Positions 35,676 through 44,577 are shown, numbered from the stretch's first letter. The stretch: 64,000 nucleotides of DNA from Chloroflexi bacterium AL-N1 (GCA_013122435.1 WYDT01000004.1:248001-312000), one strand, 5' to 3'. Program-made: numbers and translations. Notes: generated from the letters alone by a model not told the origin.

Positions 35676-36148
35676 GCAATAACATCCTTAAGTTGCTTCA
35701 CACAGAAAAGCATTGGATACATTTGAGCAACAGAACAAGGCAGTAATCAAGAACTCATTCCCGATTCTATTGATGTTCCGACTCACATATCCAGTTTTCT
35801 TTACCATCTCTCGAAAAGGTTTTATGCTCTGCCTTGATCATATGGGGCAAATCACGCCTATGTACTGCTGATAGATGAAACGAAACAGCTCCATCTATGA
35901 AAAGGCAGGCGAGTTCTATCATACGCCAGAGGAAAGCTCCTGAGGGAAAAGAGATCGCTACTGGACGGAACAAGCTGATCACACAAGCATGAATGACATG
36001 TACCAACTGCGTCTTTGCATTCCATCTGAGTATGGTGAGAATGGGACGACCATATCTCAGCCATACGCCTGTCTGAATTCTTTCAGACTTGATAGGGTAA
36101 TCTCATGACTTTTCGGGTATTAATCACACACAACCACCGTTGTTTACG
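35676..36148. other. Intergenic stretch upstream of the Ddn operon
   Basis: About 470 bases without a confident gene. A minus-strand 79-codon reading (35767-36006) has a coding-like C-terminal half (FIDGAVSFHLSAVHRRDLPH) but no ribosome site or family; it could be a remnant. The Ddn operon promoter should lie close to 35700. Confidence 0.3.
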
Positions 36149-36192
36149 ACCGCAGTGCCACCGCAGTATGACCGTTGCTGTACCGCAGTATA
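36149..36192 (+). repeat. Four 11-bp phased direct repeats upstream of a tiny gene
   Basis: ACCGCAGTGCC (36149), ACCGCAGTATG (36160), ACCGTTGCTGT (36171, degenerate) and ACCGCAGTATA (36182) follow each other at exactly 11-bp steps, one helical turn each. A candidate -10 (TATGCT, 36200-36205) lies just downstream, and the peptide gene ATG is at 36248. Heptamers on one DNA face at 11-bp spacing are the hallmark of OmpR/PhoB- or SARP-type winged-helix activators, so I read this as an activator array. Confidence 0.6.
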
Positions 36193-36247
36193 CTTCTGTT
36201 ATGCTGGGAAACAAGATACGACGTAACACAACTAAGGAGACCACACA

Positions 36248-36328
36248 ATGAAAATGCACATCCGCCTTAACAACGATTGCCCTGTTCACGGACCTTATTG
36301 CGGAAATGATTGTGACCGCTGTCAATAA
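36248..36328 (+). CDS. 26-residue Cys/His peptide, copy 1
   Basis: ATG 36248 with AAGGAG 9 bases upstream. The product MKMHIRLNNDCPVHGPYCGN then DCDRCQ has four Cys and a central D-C-P-x-H-G-P motif. It is too short for ordinary gene finders but aligns with the 35-residue peptide encoded at 36440 (N-D-x-C-P-x-H-G-P ... C-D-x-C), so both are probably real and related. The Cys-x-x-His and Cys-x-x-Cys spacing could hold a metal ion or be modified. It could be a RiPP precursor, metal chaperone or regulator; none is proven. Phased repeats lie upstream. Confidence 0.6.
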   Translation: MKMHIRLNNDCPVHGPYCGNDCDRCQ

Positions 36329-36439
36329 ACCAGTATGTGCGGTTGTCAACGTAGCTTGTCCAAGAACCATTCATGCCTATCAATCTCTGGTAGTCCAACA
36401 CGAGAAATTCTATGATGAGCAAGCTTTAGGAGTACTTCC

Positions 36440-36547
36440 ATGATCTATAATTTCTTTGACTCCAATGATGACTGTCCACTTCACGGACCATGCATTGATG
36501 AGTGTGATAAATGTGATGACGATGATGATTATGACGACGATTGGTAG
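36440..36547 (+). CDS. 35-residue Cys/His peptide with Asp-rich tail, copy 2
   Basis: ATG 36440 with AGGAG 8 bases upstream. The product MIYNFFDSNDDCPLHGPCID then ECDKCDDDDDYDDDW shares N-D-D-C-P-x-H-G-P and C-D-x-C with the peptide at 36248, and adds an acidic tail of nine Asp plus Tyr and Trp. Four Cys are kept, though one moves next to the GP. The acidic tail could bind cations or act as a leader/follower in a modified peptide. It is 111 bases after copy 1 on the same strand, presumably the same transcript. Function unknown. Confidence 0.6.
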   Translation: MIYNFFDSNDDCPLHGPCIDECDKCDDDDDYDDDW

Positions 36548-36587
36548 TCACATTCAATACATAGCAAGTGCATACGAATCACTGTAT

Positions 36588-36851
36588 CTATGCACCAACT
36601 GCACGTTGTGCTAGTGGAAGCGGTGTGGGGAGCTCTAACCAAACAAGGCGAATCGTCAAAGCATACATCTGGTCATCTTCGTACTCGGTAAGGTGCACCT
36701 GACATGTGTCCAGACCAATGTAGTCCAATACGTGATCAAAGAGCTGTTGGCGTAACAATTGCTTATTTGCCTGGGCTGTGATGTGGGAAGCATTAGATGG
36801 CCATGTCGTACAAGCGCGGAATAATGTGCGTTTCGTAGTAGTATGGGTCAT
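36588..36851 (-). CDS. Small uncharacterised protein
   Basis: 87 residues from ATG 36851, which has GGAGG 8 bases upstream; the longer reading from 36968 is rejected. N-terminal MTHTTTKRTLFRACTTWPSN, a helix ANKQLLRQQLFDHVLDYIGL, then two strands CQVHLTEYEDD and YALTIRLVWLELP. This is an alpha-beta layout without Cys clusters or TM. No family recognised. It is convergent with the tiny peptide genes, 40 bases after copy 2. Confidence 0.5.
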   Translation of the reverse strand: MTHTTTKRTLFRACTTWPSNASHITAQANKQLLRQQLFDHVLDYIGLDTCQVHLTEYEDDQMYALTIRLVWLELPTPLPLAQRAVGA

Positions 36852-37171
36852 CAGGGATACCTCCAGTTGGCTCATGACATGGAGCCGATGTAGCAATACT
36901 ATATGAGGATGATACTTAACATACCGTGCTACACTACAAAACGATACGGGAGTAATCCTATGCAACAATAGATTGTATTCACAATTTATTCTCTCTCATC
37001 TGTCACATTCCAGTATTACCCTCCTCACCAATTATTCACCCCAATACCCTATCATTGTTAAAATACGGCTATAGAATAACGTATAGTCAGCATGTTACAA
37101 TAAAAAACAGCTACATACTTTGCCATGGTATATCATTAAGGTACCTGACAAGTACTCATCAGGTTAGCGGA

Positions 37172-39046
37172 ATGTCTACTCTCTTTGTCATCATTCTGAT
37201 AGTTGCAGCAGGATGTGCAGTCTGGGCGGCTGTCATCAGTGGAAAGCGAACCGAAGCCCCTGGTAGTGGCCCATTTATGTGGCTGATGCTTGGGATTGCA
37301 CATTGGTGTCTGATGAGCGCCTTACACTCGCTCACCACCGACATAGACACGCGTATTCTCTGGGCCAAAATTCAATATCTAGGTATTGCTACCGTTCCAT
37401 TATTCTGGTTGCTGTTTGCACTGGATTACGCACGTTGGCGCATCATGGCAGGCTACCGACTAGCTTTGTTGTGGGTCATCCCACTGATCACAATCGGCAT
37501 GGCCTGGACCAACGAATGGCACGGCTGGTTGTGGAGTGCTATCACACCTGTCTCTAATGAACCGGGCGCGCGGCTCATCTACCAGTATGGACCGTGGTTC
37601 TGGATCGCTGTTACGTTCAATTATGTGCTTTTGCTTCAGGGTACGTTTATTTTGATACGCACATTGTATCGTCGTCCACCACCGCTTCAACGACAATCAA
37701 TTGCTCTGGTAACAGGTGCAGCTATTCCGTGGGTAGGGAATGCCATTTACCTGACCGGAGTCCTTCCAGTTCCTGGGCTTGATATTACGCCCCTCGCATT
37801 TGCCATATCTGGGTTACTCTGCACCTGGGGACTCTTTCGCTATCGTATGTTTGATCTGGTACCAGTAGCACGCGAGATTGTACTGGAACATATGCACGAT
37901 GCGGTGTTGGTTCTTGATCAACAGCGGCGGGTGATGGATGCAAACCCAGCAGCTACTCAGCTCGTTGGGCAGAGTATGGAGACACTCATTGGCAAGACAC
38001 TTCATGAACTTATACCAGATCACCCAGAAGTGCTGACAACCATTCGTGCAGACCGAACAACAACGACTGAGATAATGTTTGATGAGGCAGAAAAAAAGGA
38101 CTATGTTCAGTTACGCAGTACTCCGATTCGCGATAATAATGGACGCTTCCACGGACAACTCATCGTCTTGCACGACATCACTGCACAGAAACAGGTTACA
38201 ATGGCACTTGAGCAAGCCAAGCAACACGCAGAGAGCGACAGTGCGGCTAAGAGCACCTTTTTATCAACAATGACCCATGAACTGCGAACACCACTTACGA
38301 CAATTCTGGGGTACTGTGATCTGATGCGTCTCAACCTACAACAGCCTGATCCGGCAAGGCTGAGTCATGATATCGATCAGGTACAGGCAGCGGGTGATCA
38401 TCTGCTCACACTGATTAGCAGCATTTTAGACTTCGCCAAGCTCGAAGCCGGGAATATGCCACTCTATCTGGAACCCTTTGATGTTCGCACTATGATTGTG
38501 GATGTGCAACATGCGGTACAACCACTGATCGAGCGAAATGCCAACCGTCTGGAGGTACATTATTCTCCCAATCTGGAGACTATGCACGCAGATCTGACAA
38601 AGGTTCGTCAAATCCTATTTAACTTGCTTTCAAATGCCACAAAGTTCACACAGCATGGATTGATCGTTTTTGAAGCAGAACGTGTCTCAGCACAGGAAAT
38701 ACAGCTTATACAACCGTTAGTTATGTCTACCCGATCATCTACATGGATTATGTTTCGTATTCGTGATACTGGTATTGGAATGACTTCCGAGCAGATGCAG
38801 CATCTCTTCAAACCATTTGCTCAGGCAGAAGCCTCAACCACACGAAAGTACGGTGGCACAGGATTAGGATTGGCAATCAGTAAACAGTTTTGTCATATGA
38901 TGGGCGGCGATATTACCGTCGAAAGCCAGGCAGGTCATGGCACCACGTTTACTGTGGTTCTGCCAACCTCTGTTGAAGCACCTGCCCATGCTGAGTCTCC
39001 GCTGGACGATGCACTACAGGAACGGCAGATTGGCAGCGGACAATAG
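37172..39046 (+). CDS. 7TM-PAS sensor histidine kinase
   Basis: 624 residues from ATG 37172; the longer frame from 37055 lacks a site. Seven TM helices (about 4-225; first STLFVIILIVAAGCAVWAAV) form a histidine-kinase N-terminal 7TM module, followed by a PAS domain (about 235-345: DAVLVLDQQRRVMDANPAAT, IVLHDITAQKQ). HisKA has MTHELRTPLTTILGY with the phospho-acceptor His369. HATPase_c has NLLSNATKFTQHG, IRDTGIGM and KYGGTGLGLAIS. A hybrid receiver is absent. No response regulator is adjacent. The ligand is unknown. Confidence 0.92.
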   Translation: MSTLFVIILIVAAGCAVWAAVISGKRTEAPGSGPFMWLMLGIAHWCLMSALHSLTTDIDTRILWAKIQYLGIATVPLFWLLFALDYARWRIMAGYRLALLWVIPLITIGMAWTNEWHGWLWSAITPVSNEPGARLIYQYGPWFWIAVTFNYVLLLQGTFILIRTLYRRPPPLQRQSIALVTGAAIPWVGNAIYLTGVLPVPGLDITPLAFAISGLLCTWGLFRYRMFDLVPVAREIVLEHMHDAVLVLDQQRRVMDANPAATQLVGQSMETLIGKTLHELIPDHPEVLTTIRADRTTTTEIMFDEAEKKDYVQLRSTPIRDNNGRFHGQLIVLHDITAQKQVTMALEQAKQHAESDSAAKSTFLSTMTHELRTPLTTILGYCDLMRLNLQQPDPARLSHDIDQVQAAGDHLLTLISSILDFAKLEAGNMPLYLEPFDVRTMIVDVQHAVQPLIERNANRLEVHYSPNLETMHADLTKVRQILFNLLSNATKFTQHGLIVFEAERVSAQEIQLIQPLVMSTRSSTWIMFRIRDTGIGMTSEQMQHLFKPFAQAEASTTRKYGGTGLGLAISKQFCHMMGGDITVESQAGHGTTFTVVLPTSVEAPAHAESPLDDALQERQIGSGQ

Positions 39047-39150
39047 GAATCATTCTGAGATATTCCTTTTCATCCTCGTCTTGCTCATTTTCAAACCATA
39101 AAGCGGCATGCATCCCTGTTTCGAGCATTGCCTGTTTCACAACATGCAAC

Positions 39151-39180
39151 AAAAAATGGGCGGGAGCAAAGCCCGCCCAT
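39151..39180 (-). terminator. Terminator of the secreted repeat protein gene
   Basis: Stem ATGGGCGGG (39156-39164) pairs with CCCGCCCAT (39172-39180), and the A6 tract at 39151-39156 gives a U-run on the minus strand. It lies 24 bases after the stop of the secreted protein. The mirrored side lacks a U-run, so it is one-directional. Confidence 0.9.
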
Positions 39181-39203
39181 CACCATACAAAAAGAAGTGT
39201 GCG

Positions 39204-40604
39204 TTATGGTGTGAGAACAAAGTAGCCAGTAGATGTTCTATTACTCACTTGACCAATGGCCTCAAAAGAATACAGCCCCAGCGGATAACCAGGATTAGTA
39301 ATAAAGTACACACCAGCATAGCCAATACTCCCCTGGCGATCTGCATTAACGGTGAAGTCAGCATTGATGCGAGTGCCGTCTGAAGCTACGACAAAAACCC
39401 CTACTGGTTCTCCGGGCTGGAAACCAAAGGCATCAAGGACAAAAATGGTCTCGGGTTGACCGGCAGATGGTTCTACCTGCGCGTTGACGTTGGGGGGAAC
39501 ACCTGGTTCAGGAGATGGTGAGCGACCAATAACCGAATCGAGAATGAGAAAATACCCAATCGCAGTATTTCCGCTGCGATTGCCACGTCCTACAAACGAC
39601 CAGATACCGACGGGCGATTCAGGTGTGCTAAAGAACCCAACACCCTCATCGACAATGGAGCCTTGATCGTTGGCAGACACCGAATTCTCCAGAGGCAATA
39701 CGGTGCCATCGGGAACGTTAAGCCACACGGTAACTCGTTCGTCGGGCTCAAAACCTGACGCATCAAATAAGAACGTTTGTCCACGAACACCAACACGTGG
39801 CATCATGCGCGAATTCACGCTCTCAGGGATGTCTGGTCGTACCAGCGTCGGTTCCTCAGGCGGCGGTGTCGGGGCGGGTGGTGGTGGCACGGGTGCAGGT
39901 GCAGGCGGCGGGGCGGGGGTGGGTGCTGGATCAATCGTAATTGGCCCAGGTGGTGGACTATCTGGTGCAAGAGGTGCAGTCAATTCTTGCGGTGCCAGAA
40001 TACGGCCCAGGTCACTAATCACTACCCGTTCACCTGGTGGAAGATCCGGGCGATATTCAAAGCGAACACGTTCAAAATACTGAACCGTGTAGGTCTCACC
40101 ATCAGATAGTTGCTCATCAACTTCGTCACTCAGCGGGAGCCCAAAAATACCGACACCTCCACGAGACTCCCAGATGTCTTTGAAGCCATACTGAATGATA
40201 TGGCCAGTTTCCGGGATATAGCGGCGATCGGCACTGTCAGGAATCGGTTCCGACGGCGCAAAGGCCCGTGTTCCTAAAAATTCACGTCCTAATAACCCCA
40301 AATTGACCTGTGTGGCTTCTGCGGACTCACGCTCAAAACGTGCACGTTCAAAAAACTGCACGACACGTCCATTCGCAGGATCAATGTACTCTTCCGTGAT
40401 GGGATGACCGAAATTAGCTAATCCACCATTGTTATCCCAAAAATCTCGAAAAACGCCACGCATATAGTGGCCAGTTTCGGGAACATAGAGAATTTCGGTG
40501 GCTGCACGCACTGGTAGTGTCTGAGGGATCATCACTGTGAGAACAAATATGGTTAACAATAGTAGGCGTAACCATACAGCTCCACGTGCTTGGTTGGTGT
40601 TCAT
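39204..40604 (-). CDS. Secreted repeat protein with Pro-rich linker
   Basis: 466 residues from ATG 40604 (GGAGGAGG just upstream). A signal peptide spans about 1-35 (LRLLLLTIFVLTVMIPQTLP). Residues 36-210 hold two copies of a YVPETGHxxxxxFxDxWxxxGG-x-x-FGxP-x-x-E ... QYFERxRFE unit, a repeat common in Chloroflexota exported proteins. A Pro/Ala linker (about 225-258) follows, then two Ig-like copies (about 265-360 and 375-466) each with FDASGFEPDE/LDAFGFQPGE and ending GYF(L/V)L. Probably a cell-surface or extracellular structural/binding protein. Confidence 0.8.
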   Translation of the reverse strand: MNTNQARGAVWLRLLLLTIFVLTVMIPQTLPVRAATEILYVPETGHYMRGVFRDFWDNNGGLANFGHPITEEYIDPANGRVVQFFERARFERESAEATQVNLGLLGREFLGTRAFAPSEPIPDSADRRYIPETGHIIQYGFKDIWESRGGVGIFGLPLSDEVDEQLSDGETYTVQYFERVRFEYRPDLPPGERVVISDLGRILAPQELTAPLAPDSPPPGPITIDPAPTPAPPPAPAPVPPPPAPTPPPEEPTLVRPDIPESVNSRMMPRVGVRGQTFLFDASGFEPDERVTVWLNVPDGTVLPLENSVSANDQGSIVDEGVGFFSTPESPVGIWSFVGRGNRSGNTAIGYFLILDSVIGRSPSPEPGVPPNVNAQVEPSAGQPETIFVLDAFGFQPGEPVGVFVVASDGTRINADFTVNADRQGSIGYAGVYFITNPGYPLGLYSFEAIGQVSNRTSTGYFVLTP

Positions 40605-40676
40605 CGTTGCCTCCTCCGGCCTGGCACACAATTATGTCGCGGTCTGGCCGTCACACAATGACGTATCTTGTGCGTC

Positions 40677-40706
40677 AGGATACGCTATGTGCTATGAATT
40701 TGTCAA
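40677..40706 (-). promoter_or_regulatory. Sigma-70-like promoter of the secreted protein
   Basis: On the minus strand TTGACA (40701-40706) and TATCCT (40677-40682) are 18 bases apart, 73 bases before the ATG at 40604. Confidence 0.6.
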
Positions 40707-40875
40707 GTATTTATTAAAGATCGAGAAAGATCAAACCGTAAAGAATCCAAAGGGAAACCACAATAGTATGCTTTGAAGTCGTTTCGTCGTCGTGTTGCTA
40801 CAGCCAACCTCGTATGTGAGTGATACATTGGATCGAAAAGACACACCTGCTGTATGTTATCTCACAGAGCTATCT

Positions 40876-41892
40876 ATGTTTACTTCTACCTCACTTGTAA
40901 AGTTCCAACGTACGCTCATCAATCATGGCCATCTACTCATTAGTATCACTGTCGGTTGTGTATTGCTCGGCTTGATCGGGGCATACCTGCCTGGAATCGA
41001 TCATCTTCCACTCATCTGGGCGCTACGTATTGAACTAGCAGGTGGTTCTGCCTATGGCCCCGAAATGGCCACTATGTTTCAACAGCACTACAATACGCTA
41101 TGCCACGAATGTGGAGACGGGGGCTTTGCTTACCCTTTGCCAGCAATGTGGTTCGCACTTCCTGTAGTGGGGCTACCCGATATACTGGCGCGTGCAGCCT
41201 GGTGTGTGCTGAGTGTTGGAAGTGTTGTCCTTGGGCTTTTTCTCCTCCGTATGCGACCTGTGTTCCTGTTATTTATTCCACTCTGGTACGGTGCCATCGA
41301 AATGCAGGTAACCGTACTCCTGGTTGGATTGACCCTCATCGCACTGTGGTCCTACCGCCAACAACACTGGTGGCTGCTCGGAGTGCTGGTTGCGCTTATC
41401 GGTCTGAGTAAGCCACAAACAACGGGATTGTTTGCGATTGTATTCGGACTGTTCATGGTACGGCACCATCAATGGAAACCGCTGCTAGTGAGTGTCGCTA
41501 TATTGGGTATCACCTTTGTGCTTGAGCCTTCATGGCTGACCCAATGGCTGACCAACGTCTCTCAGTACCGTAGCAACCTGCAACCACGCTGGCTCCTGAT
41601 GTGGCTCCCCATAGCCTTGATACCAGCTATGCACAAACGTCTCTGGCCTACACTCGCAATTGAACTCTGCCTCTTTCCGGCTGTTTCGCACGCCTACACA
41701 CTGCTGCCCCTACTCATAGGGTACAGCGATCTGCGAAAATCGTGGATGGCATGGTGCATCGTAGGCAGCGCCTGGGCAATGGTTTTCTTACAAAGTCACA
41801 TACCCGAATGGCTTCTGCTTGGGCTATGCTACTTTATTCCATTTGGACTTGTGACCATATATAATCAGAAATCGCTCTCCCCAAAGCACTAA
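40876..41892 (+). CDS. Polytopic membrane protein, GT87/DUF2029-like
   Basis: 338 residues from ATG 40876 (the longer frame from 40792 is unlikely). About 9-10 TM helices. The first outer loop carries IDHLPLIWALRIELAGGSAY and CHECGDGGFAYPLPAMWFAL, in the place where GT-C mannosyltransferase-like proteins keep catalytic acids. KPQTTGLFAIVFGLF is the GT87-like K-P-Q-x-G motif. Likely a polyprenol-sugar-dependent glycosyltransferase of the envelope; the donor and acceptor are unknown. Confidence 0.6.
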   Translation: MFTSTSLVKFQRTLINHGHLLISITVGCVLLGLIGAYLPGIDHLPLIWALRIELAGGSAYGPEMATMFQQHYNTLCHECGDGGFAYPLPAMWFALPVVGLPDILARAAWCVLSVGSVVLGLFLLRMRPVFLLFIPLWYGAIEMQVTVLLVGLTLIALWSYRQQHWWLLGVLVALIGLSKPQTTGLFAIVFGLFMVRHHQWKPLLVSVAILGITFVLEPSWLTQWLTNVSQYRSNLQPRWLLMWLPIALIPAMHKRLWPTLAIELCLFPAVSHAYTLLPLLIGYSDLRKSWMAWCIVGSAWAMVFLQSHIPEWLLLGLCYFIPFGLVTIYNQKSLSPKH

Positions 41893-41993
41893 CCCTGCTC
41901 CCTCATCCACGCTACACACTGCTGCATAGTCTGCCTATCCGCCATCCTGGTCAGACGACTCAGAAACCAGACCGAATTGGAAAACATGTTTAA

Positions 41994-42222
41994 GCACAGG
42001 TCGCACGGCTACCCTGGTTCATCGTTGCGCCTGAACATCCTGGAACTGGTATCGGCCAAAAGTTAAGGCATACTGCGCTCGAGTTTTACCGACAAGCTCA
42101 TTTTCAAAAGGTCTATCTTACAACAGAAAGAATAGAAATGTTGTCCCGCTTACAAATATCCAAATGAGTGTGAGACGCTATATGAGATAGGGATTTATGG
42201 AGAAAAAGAATTCACGTCATTG
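41994..42222 (+). pseudogene. GNAT acetyltransferase C-terminal remnant
   Basis: A plus-strand frame reads QVARLPWFIVAPEHPGTGIG then QKLRHTALEFYRQAHFQKVY and LTTERIE up to a stop at 42165. The next frame supplies LYEIGIYGEKEF. This is the acetyl-CoA-binding half of a MarR-associated-type GNAT (FIVxPExxGxGIGxxL ... LYExxGF) with one frameshift and no N terminus. The end overlaps the antisense acyltransferase gene. Confidence 0.6.
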
Positions 42223-43142
42223 ATACGCTCGAATACATCCGAATGCTGTGGTATTCTGGACAACCGCCCAGCGGCAACCAGATCCTGTTGTTGATCATAA
42301 ACGTGACGTAAAACGCGTCGCATTTCGGTTCGCACATTTGCCATTGTGATCTGGTCCCCACGCAACGGGGAACCATATGCCACACTTGCAATGGGATCAC
42401 GATAGATGGGAAACATCAGTTGCAGCGTTGCAGCGAGAAAATTCCGATTTGTCTGTTGCTTGTAGAAACGCACAATAGGATTATTGAGCGCCTGCCGCGA
42501 AATCACACCGCCAACCGCCATTGGAAGCACTGCCAAGTTGGGAACACGTCTGGCTAGTAATGCAATGCTCTCAGACCATTCTGCAATGGTTTCCTGTGCG
42601 GAGATAACATCCAGGCCGGGATCATCTTCAATTTTGCCACGAGGAAACATCAAAATCGTGTTTCCTTCGCGCAAACAACTAACCATCTTTTTCAATGCGA
42701 GGGCAGGTTTTTCCTGATCAATCACAATACAAAACTCCTCAAATTGGGGCAATCCTTTCAGAATACCCTGCCGCAGCACCACAGTATACACGTCTGTCCG
42801 AGGCAGGGACGCATAGACGGCCAGGGCATCCCCCATCCCCGAATGATTGCACACGACCAGCAGTGGACCTGTTTCAGGAATACATTCGACTCCCGTGATT
42901 AGACATTCCCGTGAGTATCTTGATAGTAACCATTCACCCGCTGGCTTGACACTCTTATGTTGTGCAATCCTCTCCTCAAACCCTTGACCTAAAAGCGACA
43001 CTCGAAGATTCGGCACCATCGATATACTGCAAATAAAAGCATTTATAAATGGATTCTTAAACCGAAATGCCTCAACGGTGGTATCTAATAAAACCTGCGT
43101 TAATTTCCAGAACTTTTTCGAAAAAACAGAAAAATCATCCAT
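42195..43142 (-). CDS. PlsC-like 1-acylglycerol-phosphate acyltransferase family protein
   Basis: 315 residues. The catalytic HxxxxD box is VCNHSGMGDALAVY, and the second conserved block is LMFPRGKIEDDPG (FPEGTR-like). Between them are LRQGILKGLPQFEEF and VSCLREGNTIL. A roughly 90-residue N-terminal extension with little hydrophobicity is longer than in PlsC itself. It should acylate lysophosphatidate or a related lipid/glycolipid at the membrane. Divergent from the ribA-like operon. Confidence 0.8.
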   Translation of the reverse strand: MDDFSVFSKKFWKLTQVLLDTTVEAFRFKNPFINAFICSISMVPNLRVSLLGQGFEERIAQHKSVKPAGEWLLSRYSRECLITGVECIPETGPLLVVCNHSGMGDALAVYASLPRTDVYTVVLRQGILKGLPQFEEFCIVIDQEKPALALKKMVSCLREGNTILMFPRGKIEDDPGLDVISAQETIAEWSESIALLARRVPNLAVLPMAVGGVISRQALNNPIVRFYKQQTNRNFLAATLQLMFPIYRDPIASVAYGSPLRGDQITMANVRTEMRRVLRHVYDQQQDLVAAGRLSRIPQHSDVFERINDVNSFSP

Positions 43143-43159
43143 AAAAACATATTTCCTTA

Positions 43160-43212
43160 TTGAAAAACCTATAAAATAGTCAAATAATCACCATTATCAT
43201 ATGTAAATGATA
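43160..43212 (+). promoter_or_regulatory. Promoter of the ribA-like operon with downstream dyad
   Basis: TTGAAA (43160-43165) and AATAAT (43183-43188) are 17 bases apart. Directly after, TATCAT-ATGTAA-ATGATA (43195-43212) is a perfect dyad that would cover the transcription start, a natural repressor site. The leader of about 110 bases to the ATG shows no FMN riboswitch. Confidence 0.5.
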
Positions 43213-43303
43213 GTACGATAATGAAGACATGAGCAGATTTGCGAATCCAGAAATTTTAGGTAACAATACTATATGTTACGATAATCAATATAAAGGAACC
43301 ATG

Positions 43304-43906
43304 ATGAATGCTCTGTCTGTTACTAAACTTGCCACTGCCAGGATTCCGACCGCATACGGGGAATTCCAACTTATCCTGTTTAGCAACAATCGAGATACGA
43401 AAGAACATCTTGCGTTGGTCATGGGCCATCCTGAGCAACATCCTGCACCACTTACACGCATTCACTCAGAGTGCATCACCGGCGATGTGTTCGGATCCCA
43501 GCGTTGCGATTGTGGTGAGCAGTTAGATATGGCCATGGCCGCAATCGCAGCAGAGGGGTGTGGGGTTATTCTGTATCTCAGGCAGGAAGGTCGCAACATT
43601 GGTTTATTCAATAAGTTGCGTGCTTACAACCTACAGGATGCAGGCCACGACACTGTGGATGCCAATCTGTTACTCGGGCATGAACCAGACGAACGAGACT
43701 ATGCGCTGGTGCCACAGCTGCTGAAAAGTCTGCATATCGATACCATTCGTTTGATGACCAACAACCCCCATAAAATTGATGAAATCACCAAACTTGGTAT
43801 CACCGTCACGGAGCGAGTTGCATTACAGGTCACCCCCCAACAGGATAACATCAGCTATTTGCGAACAAAAGCCCAGCGAATGGCTCATCTGTTAGATACC
43901 ATATGA
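43304..43906 (+). CDS. ribA: GTP cyclohydrolase II (stand-alone)
   Basis: 200 residues. ATG 43304 has AAAGG 7 bases ahead; ATG 43301 is the alternative. The zinc Cys are C57, C68 and C70 (HSECITGDVFGSQRCDCGEQ). The GTP loop is YLRQEGRNIGLFNKLRAYNL, followed by DTVDANLLLGH and LMTNNPHKIDE. It opens GTP to 2,5-diamino-6-ribosylamino-4-pyrimidinone 5'-phosphate plus formate and pyrophosphate. There is no DHBP synthase domain, no ribB/ribE/ribH neighbours and no FMN riboswitch, so a specialised pathway is more likely than bulk riboflavin. Confidence 0.88.
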   Translation: MNALSVTKLATARIPTAYGEFQLILFSNNRDTKEHLALVMGHPEQHPAPLTRIHSECITGDVFGSQRCDCGEQLDMAMAAIAAEGCGVILYLRQEGRNIGLFNKLRAYNLQDAGHDTVDANLLLGHEPDERDYALVPQLLKSLHIDTIRLMTNNPHKIDEITKLGITVTERVALQVTPQQDNISYLRTKAQRMAHLLDTI

Positions 43907-44577
43907 GTGATCGCAGCTATCTTCCGCACAACGCAAACACATATTTTCAGCAATCATCTCACCCCTACGTAACCATCTCCTATGCTCAGAGCCTCGACGG
44001 CTGCCTGACCTTACAGCAAGGTCACATGTCCCCTGTGAGTAGCCAGGCATCGCTGGTGATCACCCATGAGCTACGCGCTGCACACGACGCCATTCTGATT
44101 GGCATCAACACCGTCTTGTCCGACGACCCCAGTCTGACGGTGCGCCTCGTGAAAGGAGAAAACCCTCAGCCAGTCATCTTAGACAGTCAGTTGCGTTTTC
44201 CACCAAATGCAAAACTTGCGTCACATCCATCAGGTGTATGGCTTGCAACCACACAACACATATCTAATCATCCACATACGATACTTACAATGCCAGCAGA
44301 TGAAGCTGGCCAGGTGGACCTGCATGCGCTGTTGGACGAACTCGGCAGACGTCGTATCCAAAGCCTGATGGTTGAGGGTGGTACCAGAGTCATCAGCAGT
44401 TTTCTACGGCAACGCCTGGTCAATCGCGTCGTTGTGACTATTGCACCTGTTTTCGCTGGTGGCTACCATGCTGTGCAAAACCTCAATATTATTGACTGGA
44501 AGCATCTGCCACGGCTGCACAATACCCAGATATGCAAAGCAGGCGATGATTACATGCTATGGGGAGACATACAGTGA
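43903..44577 (+). CDS. RibD C-terminal-type reductase
   Basis: 224 residues. ATG overlaps the ribA stop (ATGA). DHFR-like RibD_C fold: VTISYAQSLDGCLTL, VITHELRAAHDAILIGINTV, DDPSLTVRLV, PVILDSQLRFP, LMVEGGTRVISSFLRQRLVN and VTIAPVFAGG. It is expected to use NADPH to reduce the ribosyl group of the RibA product to ribityl. The zinc deaminase domain of full RibD is absent, so deamination is either skipped or done elsewhere. Confidence 0.88.
   Translation: MSDRSYLPHNANTYFQQSSHPYVTISYAQSLDGCLTLQQGHMSPVSSQASLVITHELRAAHDAILIGINTVLSDDPSLTVRLVKGENPQPVILDSQLRFPPNAKLASHPSGVWLATTQHISNHPHTILTMPADEAGQVDLHALLDELGRRRIQSLMVEGGTRVISSFLRQRLVNRVVVTIAPVFAGGYHAVQNLNIIDWKHLPRLHNTQICKAGDDYMLWGDIQ

Noticed and set aside
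36149..36192. CRISPR-like array
   Set aside because: Repeats are 11 bp with no spacers; this is a phased binding-site array, not CRISPR.
36335..36415. Third Cys-containing tiny ORF between the two micro-peptide genes
   Set aside because: 26 codons starting MCGCQRSL, but no Shine-Dalgarno and none of the CPxHGP motif, so probably chance.
43189..43300. FMN riboswitch before ribA
   Set aside because: The roughly 110-base AT-rich leader is too short and lacks the RFN conserved blocks.
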